Assembly (NCBI GenBank): GCA_934047225.1
Contig: OW203989.1
Location: forward strand, 5,121,977 to 5,185,976
Direction of reading: 5' to 3'
Origin: Ypsolopha sequella
Taxonomy: Eukaryota > Arthropoda > Insecta > Lepidoptera > Ypsolophidae
DNA: 64,000 bases
The notes beneath the pieces are model-generated. The model was not told where the DNA came from. It saw nothing but the letters and a program-made list of their open reading frames with translations, and ran no database searches. Below, piece after piece: positions 56,521 to 64,000 of this stretch. The position numbers and the translations under genes are program-made. The first letter of the stretch is position 1. Every line of letters starts with the position of its first letter.

Positions 56521-58257
56521 ATATTTTTTGGGCCGCACGTCAAATGACACGCTTAATTTGATTCCGGTTCTAATTGTTTGCACATATTTTGAAATAACTT
56601 TGACTCCAATTTTCTCTGTAATAAGATTTCCAATGCAAGTAGGAATTTAGAACGGTAAAATTGAAGGCTTTTCTAACATTTTACTGGAATCAAATATAAA
56701 AATCAGCCTACCTCTACCCACTGTTGGGCATAGGTAATAAAACCATTTATTAAATCAATTATATGGAAAAATCCTTATTTATGCTTTTTATTTAACTTGG
56801 ATATATAAAAATATTCTAAAAATATTCTAACTATTCTTCACAGAAACGTTACTGACTTTGGAGGTTTATCCGGAAACACTCAGTTTTTGTAGCTACATTT
56901 TTAGGGTGGTCCAAATTTTTGCCTTATTTTTTCTATATTTGTTTTACAATCTGAAAAAAAAGCCCCTAACTTTTCACATAACTTTAAAATTTTCAGTCCA
57001 TACATTGAGCGGTCTTTTTTCTGATATTAAAAATTGTAATTAATGCAATTTAACAAAGTCTTGCATTTAGTGTAAATACATTTTTATTTAGTTTAGTTTG
57101 AGTATATTTATTTAAGCAGTTTAGTTTCTTTACGTTTTTAATGTTTCATAAGATTATTTAGTTTTAAATTTAAGTTACTTTTTTAATTTAGTCATGTTCA
57201 TTGTTTAACAATGTTAAAATAAATATAAATGCAGAAAACTACATGCTACAAGCCTTTGAAACGTAGATACTGAAAAACATTTTTTTTTTAAAGGTTTCTG
57301 CGCTTCACCCTTGAAAGTTTAAAAGCATGACATAACACAAATAAATTCCCACTTTGCCTAAATTTGAGCACTTGTGTCAAAATAAAGCAAGAGAGTTCAA
57401 AATGCAACTGTTTTTCATTATCTTCGTTTTAAATGTTAACTTTCTGCATTATGAGAGTGATCATGGAGATCTGCTCATCTTCTTGATCGCTCTTGGTTCA
57501 TTGTACATTTTACATTAGTGTTTTTGTATAGTTATTAAGTATTGTTTGGGTTTTGTGTATTGTATTTTTTTTCCTTGTTACTAACCTACTATTAGATCTA
57601 TTAATATTCTATGGATTCAAAGTTATCTGAAATAAAATATTATAATTAGTTAATAGACTGTTAAATAAAACACATACTCTACTCTACTCTACTACTATAT
57701 ATAACAACTTTACGAACGAACGCTGTTTTAGTAAAACGTGGCGGAACCTTAAGAATATACATTAACTATTTTAGGCAAAATTTTTAAGAAAATGTTTGCG
57801 AGGCTTTTTTCGAAGGGAATACTGCACAATTTATACGCGCCCCCTGCTTAATTATAGACCTTCCCCCTGGGGTTCCATAATACAAAGGTCCAGAGGGGCA
57901 GGGAAGGCATCATTAAATTGGTTAAACAGTAAGTAAGTTTGCTTGTTCCGAAACTTTTCAAATTTGTCTTCCTTTTAATTTCAATGTTGGATAATCAATA
58001 ATGAACTCTTTTGTTGAACTTTTACTCTAGGTTATAATTATAAGATAAAATATTCTGTCCAAATAAATTAATTACATTTTGCCGTTTTCCAAGTCAGATT
58101 TATTAATTATCTTTAGGTTTGTTTTCTCGGTATTTTTAATTTGTATCAGATTAATAAATTAGATAATATTTTTTACAAACGGCAGAATTGCTTTTTGGTA
58201 TTTTATTCTGTATTTACATTACATATAAAAACTATCGAGGGCTAGATAGTGGACTAT
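56521..58257. other. No gene; small LINE-like fragments
   Basis: 56704-56735 (CTACCCACTGTTGGGCATAG) resembles a common lepidopteran LINE-derived motif. 57480-57690 ends in CTACT repeats and may be a LINE tail. No coding sequence is recognised. Confidence 0.4.
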
Positions 58258-58532
58258 CTAAAAAACCGGCCAAGTGCGAGTCGGACTCGCGCACGAAGGG
58301 TTGCGGACCATTAGCTATAAAAACGGTAAGAAAAACATGTCTGTTGTATGAGAGCCCCTTTATATATTTATTTTATTCTGTTTTTTAGTATTTTTTGTTA
58401 AAGTGGCAACAGAAATACATCATCTATGAAAATTTCAGCTGTCTTACTATCACGATTCATGAGATACAGACGGACAGTGGAGTCTTAGTAAAAGGGTCCC
58501 GTTGGTTACCCTTTGGGTACGGAACCCTAAAA
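58258..58532 (+). repeat. Lepidopteran dispersed repeat, copy 2
   Basis: CCGGCCAAGTGCGAGTCGG, CGCACGAAGGGTTGCGGACC, AAAACATGTCTGTTGTATG, CAGACGGACAGTGGAGTC and GGGTACGGAACCCTAAAAA. Same family as 28780-29047 on the other strand. The ends GGGTT(C)CG/CGGAACCC form a short inverted motif. Confidence 0.78.
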
Positions 58533-60138
58533 ACTATTATTATTATTACGTAAAAAAGCTATGTTGTAATGAAAACACTTGTCAGTGTGAAAAAATAAAC
58601 GCTCTTTACTGATTCTCTTATCTACTACTACACAAAGAAATATCAAACAGCCTTGTCTGTGGCAATAAATAACCAACACAAAATACTTTCAACCCGTAAG
58701 TACAACAATAAAACAGGGGGGGAGGAGAACATGGGAAGGCTTTTATGGTGTTTGGTTATATCGGCAGACGACGCTTGTGCCTTACTGTAATACAGTAGAG
58801 CAGCTAAGCCATGTTCTTGAAACAATACCTACGCTCTTTCAAGTAAGTATTAAGCTGACACTAATGATCTTGGTATTTTTTTCAAGATTTATGATCTAGT
58901 AGTTTCAACATCTTGACCACTAATCCGGATGTTGCTGGTTTAAATCCACGTTCTTCAAAAGGATGTTTTGTTATGGATTCATATTTGTGACCTTAGATAA
59001 GCACATCGATAAGAATCATCAACCATCACGATGACACGTTATAATCGCCGATGAAATGTGGGTGCATGAGTATCGAATGTGACTAACACTCTACAATCCA
59101 TACTCAGTAACACTTACGGTGTCAAAGCGCGCGTCTGTGTGTGTGTGTGTCGAATGTTGTTTCTGTTTAGCTTATCTACTGTTTTTAGTGTACTGTGCTT
59201 GTGCTTTATGGTGGCGTATTATCATAATACCGAGGTGGTGGATGGCATTCGAGGTCGATAAATACGAGTGTCGATGATTGGTGAGAGCCATTTTCGAATA
59301 AGAGGGTACCTACCCTCGATAGGGTAGGTCAGAAAACAAGACTTGCATGTTGATTATCTTATTTTTATTTATAGCAGTCATAACTAGTGGATTTACGTTT
59401 ATTGAAACCTCGCTCTAATTGGACGAGTCAAACAATCCGGCCTTTGTATGTATGAATGTGAAACCCAACTTTACTTTCAATTTAATATACATATATGACT
59501 TTTTCTTTAAATAAGGGGAAGAAGATCTTATTTAGAACGTAAAACAAATACTTCTAAATTACTTAGATTACTTCTAAAAAGTTCTCAAATATACACACCG
59601 ATTTCAAACTCATAATCAGCATATTTGCTTGAGAAATATGACGTTACATGACGTGTCATTAATATTTTTATATTTAACGACTAGTAAAAAAACTGTTATA
59701 TTCAAGAAACATAAAACTGCAGTAAAAAAAAAACAAAAAGACTGAGAATCAACTAATTATTGATCCCGAGATAATAAAATTAACTTCCTTGATGCCCGTT
59801 TTAAATTAATCCCTGCTTTCTCAAAATAAACCCGAAAATGGTTTTACAAATAAACCCGAAATAAAGCCGCGACCCTCATCTCAATTCTTGAAATTGAAAC
59901 AATGAAAATAATCAGAGCCCCACGTTGAAAGTGTCACGAGCCTCTCTCTATGCTAATGAGAGCCGCGGGCGAGACTACTGTCTAATTTCCTGAAAACAAC
60001 ATTCCGTGGCAAAGATCAACTGGAGGTTCGTAGAAGAGACATAGCCACGCATGCTTTCATCCTACCACCCTACTTGCGTCTTACACGTCACCATATTATA
60101 ATTAACAATATGCGTGACAGTGTAATTTGTGCTAGCAG
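58533..60138. other. No gene seen
   Basis: AT-rich with a short GT run (59137-59150) and a hairpin ACCTACCC/GGGTAGGT at 59308-59329. 58925-58955 has a box B-like GCTGGTTTAAATCC without a matching tRNA body. Confidence 0.45.
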
Positions 60139-60147
60139 TACAGATGT

Positions 60148-60509
60148 TCATCCGTCTATCCATCAGCCTAGTTCGTCCAGTGCTGGACTTAGCCTTTCGT
60201 GGACTTTGCCACTCCCGGCGGTCATCCTGGAAGAATTGCACATACTCACACACGCTGGGCAGGCGGGTTGGTGAGTGCGTTGCCAGAACCCTTGCAACAG
60301 TGACGCCGCTGCCCGTCACCAGTCTGTTCCATCTAAGGCCCGGCTATTAGGGATGGATATACCGCCATCCATCGGTCCCAGGCATGGTGGGCCTCCTGAT
60401 TTTTTGCCTGTGAGCTGTCCTTTTACTTTCCTCCGAATTACTTCGAGGGGGTCTCCATGTAAGATGGTGGTAACTCCACAGTCGAGCCCGGCATCAGCTC
60501 TACCACCTG
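60148..60509 (-). mobile_element. ~350-bp retroposon, copy C, with 9-bp duplication
   Basis: Homologous to copies A and B over its full length, flanked by the direct repeat TACAGATGT (60139-60147 and 60510-60518). Same orientation as A and B. Confidence 0.87.
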
Positions 60510-60518
60510 TACAGATGT

Positions 60519-60888
60519 CATACAATGCTTATCACAAGCCCAAGTTTGGCTTTGACTAGCCAGTGCCAAAACATGACGATTGTAGACATGTGCGACTGGG
60601 CCGTGAATGCGGAAGGGCTGATGCATTACTTCAGCTATTCTTAGCCTTAGCTATTAGCCAAAGTTCCTGGCATCAAATTCTACACCTATCTGTTTTTTAA
60701 TCGAAATGTGATTTAAATGAAAGATTTTATTTGGGGTCATACACCGCCACAGGGTTGCCATGCAAAAGCTTGGCACAAGTACTCTTAAATACCATTCATT
60801 TCCCAAAGCACGCAAATCAAATAGGTGGGATCTTGGGATATCTGAAGTTGCTACATGTGAGATATGGCTGGGCTAAAAAAAGTGCTAC
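60519..60888. other. No gene seen
   Basis: No coding sequence is recognised. The segment leads into the decayed tandem array. Confidence 0.4.
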
Positions 60889-62680
60889 AAAAGAACTGTA
60901 CCACTAATTTACTGTGCTCAGGCACTTTAGACGTTCTACAAGCATGAAACGGCTGTGCTTCAACAGTTCTGCGGCAATGCGACAATACTATCACAATGCT
61001 GTGACAATGCGACAGCACCGTAAGACTGCGCTAAGCCCGTGCTGCGAGTAAGCTACAACAATTAAATGGCTATGCTTCGACAGTTCTACGGTAGTGCTAC
61101 TAAAGTGCTACAATACCATTAAACTGCGCTAAGGCTGTGGTATGGGTGAGCTTATTATGACATATAACTTTATGACACATACCTATAAAAGTGCTACAGA
61201 ACTGTAACGACTGACCTAAGGCTGTGAAACGGGTGACCTACTACATCAAAACGAATTTGCTTTGACGGTTCTACGACAATGCTACGAAAGTGCTACAATA
61301 CCATTACAACTGCGCTAATTCTATGGTATGGATAAGCAACGACAATAAAAGGCTGTTCTTTGACAGTTCTATGCCATATAGCTACCAAAGAGCTACAGAA
61401 CTGTCACAACTGACCTAAGGCTGTAGTACGGGTGACCTACTACAATAAAAAGAATTTGCTTTGACAGTTTTACGACAGTGCTACGAAAGTGCTACAAGAC
61501 CATTATGACTGCGCTAAGGCTATGCTAAGGGTGAGCTATGACACTAAAAAGGCTGCTTTATTACCGTTATATTACAAGTTTAGCTGTAAAAGTGCTATAG
61601 AACCGTTATGACTGAGCTAAGGCTGTGCTACGAGCTACTGCAATGAAAATACTGTGTTCCGAAAATGCTATGGCAGTGCTACAAAAATCCTTCAGCGTAG
61701 TTTCAACTGGGTTAGTGCCGTACTACGAGTAAGCTATAACAATGAAACAGCTGTTCTTTCGATTGATATACTGTAAAACTAAAACAGCGCTACAAGCCCG
61801 TTATAACTATAATTAAAGTAAGCTTCAGCAGTTAAAAGACTGTGCTTTGAAAAGTGTACGGAAGTGCTACGAAAGTTCTACAACACTGTTAGCGACTGTG
61901 TTTAGGTCCTGCTACGTTATAATTATACTACAACTAAACGGCTGTGTTTTTAAATTTCTACGGCATTGCTACGAAAATGGTATAGCACAGCAAAAACTGT
62001 GCTAAATTAGAGCTACTACAATGAAACGACTATCCTTTGACAGTTCTACTGAGCTAAGACTATGCTGCAGCTGAGCTACTATGGCTCTGTTTCGATATGT
62101 CTACGAAAGGGCTACGAAAGTGCTACAGTACAGCAGTGGCGTGCACAGAACTTTTTGCTGAAAAAGAAAGCAATTGGTCAAGAATAACAATAAAAAAAAT
62201 ATGAAAAAATTTAAATATCACTTTGAAAAAAAAAGTTTGTATTGGAAATTTTCACTCTAGGGTAGACATTGTCTACCCTGGCGTCATACAATTTTTTTTT
62301 TTCAAAGTGGTATTTAGATTTTTACATTTTTTTTTATTGTTATTCTTGACCAATGGCTTGCTTTTCCAGCAAAAAGTTCTGTGCACGCCACTGCAGTACA
62401 GTTACAGTAGCTAATGCCGTGCTACGGGTGAGCCACAACAATAAACCTATTATTTCAATAGTTCTACGGTAGAGCTACAAAAGTGCTAAAAACCCGTTTT
62501 AACTGGACTAAGTCTGTGCTATGGGTAAGCTATGACAGTAAAAAGAATTTGCATTGAAAGTACTACGGCAGCGCTACAAAAATTCTAAGCTACTCAGCTA
62601 AAACCGGCTTGCTACGGGTGATCTATGATAATTAAAGGACTGTAATTCAGCAATGATAAAACAACATTGCTACGACACTG
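60889..62680. repeat. Decayed ~97-bp tandem array rich in GCTAC
   Basis: The recurring anchor GAGCTACAACAATGAAA (variants) appears near 61050, 61149, 61235, 61334, 61433, 61532, 61632, 61731 and onward, spacing 86-100 bp. Each unit also carries GACAGTTCTACGGC, GTGCTACGAAAGTGCTACA and ACTGCGCTAAGGCTGTGCTA. About 15-16 units remain, all diverged. A MITE (62134-62393) interrupts the array, which resumes after it. Confidence 0.8.
62134..62393. mobile_element. hAT-type fold-back MITE with 8-bp duplication
   Basis: Ends CAGTGGCGTGCACAGAACTT and AAGTTCTGTGCACGCCACTG. The arms are about 110 bp each and nearly complementary, with a central GGGTAGACA-T-TGTCTACCC hairpin. A perfect 8-bp duplication CAGTACAG flanks it (62126-62133 and 62394-62401). 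The CAG terminus and 8-bp duplication point to the hAT superfamily. Confidence 0.9.
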
Positions 62681-62970
62681 CTATGACAGAGCTTAAATAG
62701 CTTGTACGGCTTTGCTTTGCAAGACCGTCATGCAATTAATCCAACATACCATTATCTACACAACATGAGTTAAGACCCTCACAAAGCTCTTTGCCAAGTA
62801 ACATTGCACCAGGCCAGGTGACAAAGCCGTGTATTTTGTTAGAATACACCCGTTACTTATTGGGGCACAAAGTTTCTAGCCACAACGCAGCCCACTCGAC
62901 TGTAAAGCGTCCTACAGACAAAGTCAAAGCAAAACAACGCACAGCTCTGCAGTTCTTATGGCGTAGCAGT
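62681..62970. other. No gene seen
   Basis: Unique-looking sequence between the array and the next MITE. Confidence 0.35.
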
Positions 62971-63331
62971 TAAGAGTGGTTCCGCAGTCGGATTGTGAAA
63001 AACCTGCCTTTTTTTTAATAATCAGAACAGAACACTTAAATTTAAAATTCACTCAATGGTTATTCAACAAAACCTATGTATTGTGTATGTTGCAATCGCA
63101 AAGATACCGTTGGTTTCTGTAAATAAGAATTTCACAATTTTTTGAATTCACAACCCTTTTGAATTTATAGTTTACAGAAACAAATGGAAATTTTGCGATT
63201 GCAACATACACAATACATAAGTTAGAAGGTTTTGTTGAATAAGTTTTGAGTTCATTTTGAATCTAAGTGTTCTGTTTCGATTAATTAGAAAAAGGCGGAC
63301 TTTTCACAACCCGGCTGCAAAACCGCTCTTA
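62971..63331. mobile_element. 361-bp fold-back MITE, TTAA at both ends
   Basis: Left end TAAGAGTGGTTCCGCAGTCG and right end CGGCTGCAAAACCGCTCTTA (approximate complement), with long inner arms (GTATTGTGTATGTTGCAATC and GATTGCAACATACACAATAC). TTAA spans both outer borders (62970-62973 and 63329-63332), which may be a piggyBac-type duplication or just part of the inverted repeat. Confidence 0.8.
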
Positions 63332-64000
63332 AGTTTAAATCGAATGAAAGAATCGGGGCTACAAAATCATATCTGAAATAGTATATGAACGTTAAACTAA
63401 AAGAATTAGTTTAACCTTTATAGCACGTATGGGAAAAATATGTCTATTGTTTTAGTAATGTTCTTTTTTCCAGTGATGCAAATGTTTAATGATTTTTAAG
63501 TTCTAGTAATGAATTTTAATAACTAATTAATGTGGAAGCATATATAGTACTTTTCTCAAAAATATAACGGGACAATTTATAGCAGGTATATACGACAACC
63601 TATATTTACCTATTTTTATTTATAAAATTAAATGAACACATCATATTGAAAGTCACGTTGCTCATATTGGGGCATCAGAAAAGTTTAGTAAAAAAAGGGT
63701 ATGAGAAAGTCCTATTTAAACTAACCTCAAAATGTTAATTACAAAAAAAGATTCGCTTCGAGTTGAGCACCTGTAGGTGGAAAATTCCATTCACGACTAC
63801 AACTACAACTACAACATTTTTTCACAGCAAATAAGCGCCATTTTTATCTCATACTTGTAGGCTGCGTTCAGTTTGATCGTTGGACGACGCCAACGCCTGC
63901 CTTACACTGACAGCAGGACAGCATATAATTTTATATTAAGTGTTTAACGGTTTTAAGTACATGAAATCAAAAAAATTAATATATTTTCTTTATTATTATT
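63332..64000. other. No gene seen
   Basis: AT-rich. ACTACAACTACAACTACAAC at 63797-63816 is a short repeat. Nothing else is recognised before the window edge. Confidence 0.4.

Noticed and set aside
55099..56547. 482-codon open frame, plus other long frames on both strands, over the 60-bp repeats
   Set aside because: The repeat length is a multiple of 3, so open frames persist by construction. The common variants are non-synonymous or make stops in every open frame, so no coding constraint is visible.

Overview
The window looks like intergenic, transposon-dominated DNA from a moth or butterfly (Lepidoptera). The evidence is AT-rich sequence, the 5' and 3' end signatures typical of lepidopteran Helitrons, several LINE and SINE tails of lepidopteran type, and a dispersed repeat with the core GTGCGAGTCGGACTCGCGCA. 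I recognise no host protein-coding gene, rRNA or genuine tRNA gene. Every long reading frame with recognisable homology belongs to a mobile element.

Layout. 1-390: a 51-bp satellite. 390-11188: AT-rich DNA with a LINE tail (carrying an inserted MITE), a fold-back element and SINE pieces. 11189-13786: a degraded Helitron that contains the N-terminal part of a Rep/helicase gene and, on the opposite strand, a small zinc-ribbon reading frame that may be captured. 13850-15400: two LINE ORF2 remnants. 18753-21829: a non-autonomous, internally deleted BEL/Pao LTR retrotransposon sitting in an older repeat. 23433-25070: a LINE 3' end split by a 513-bp MITE. 27110-31760: older repeats and a LINE C-terminus. 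35837-43671: a full-length BEL/Pao retrotransposon (minus strand) with two 447-bp LTRs that I read as identical, a 5-bp target duplication, and intact gag and pol. 43676-52670: a hAT-like repeat, retroposons, a Crypton-like tyrosine-recombinase remnant and several MITEs. 55021-56520: a 25-unit, 60-bp minisatellite with a 16-bp palindrome in each unit. 58258-60509: dispersed repeats. 60889-62680: a decayed array of about 97-bp period, interrupted by a hAT-type MITE. 62971-63331: another MITE.

How the parts work together. In the full BEL element, gag and pol lie in the same frame and are separated by one UGA. That UGA (followed by CUA) forms the first bases of the 3' arm of a perfect 11-bp hairpin, which suggests recoding controls Gag-Pol output. 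The short BEL element shares leader, primer-binding site and pol ends with the long one but has a different LTR sequence. It is probably a parasite mobilised in trans by a relative. Both LTR types end in a 7-bp-stem hairpin whose arms have co-varied.

Limits: coordinates of degraded elements are approximate (about 5-20 bp). Family assignments come from reading motifs and terminal structures, not from database searches.
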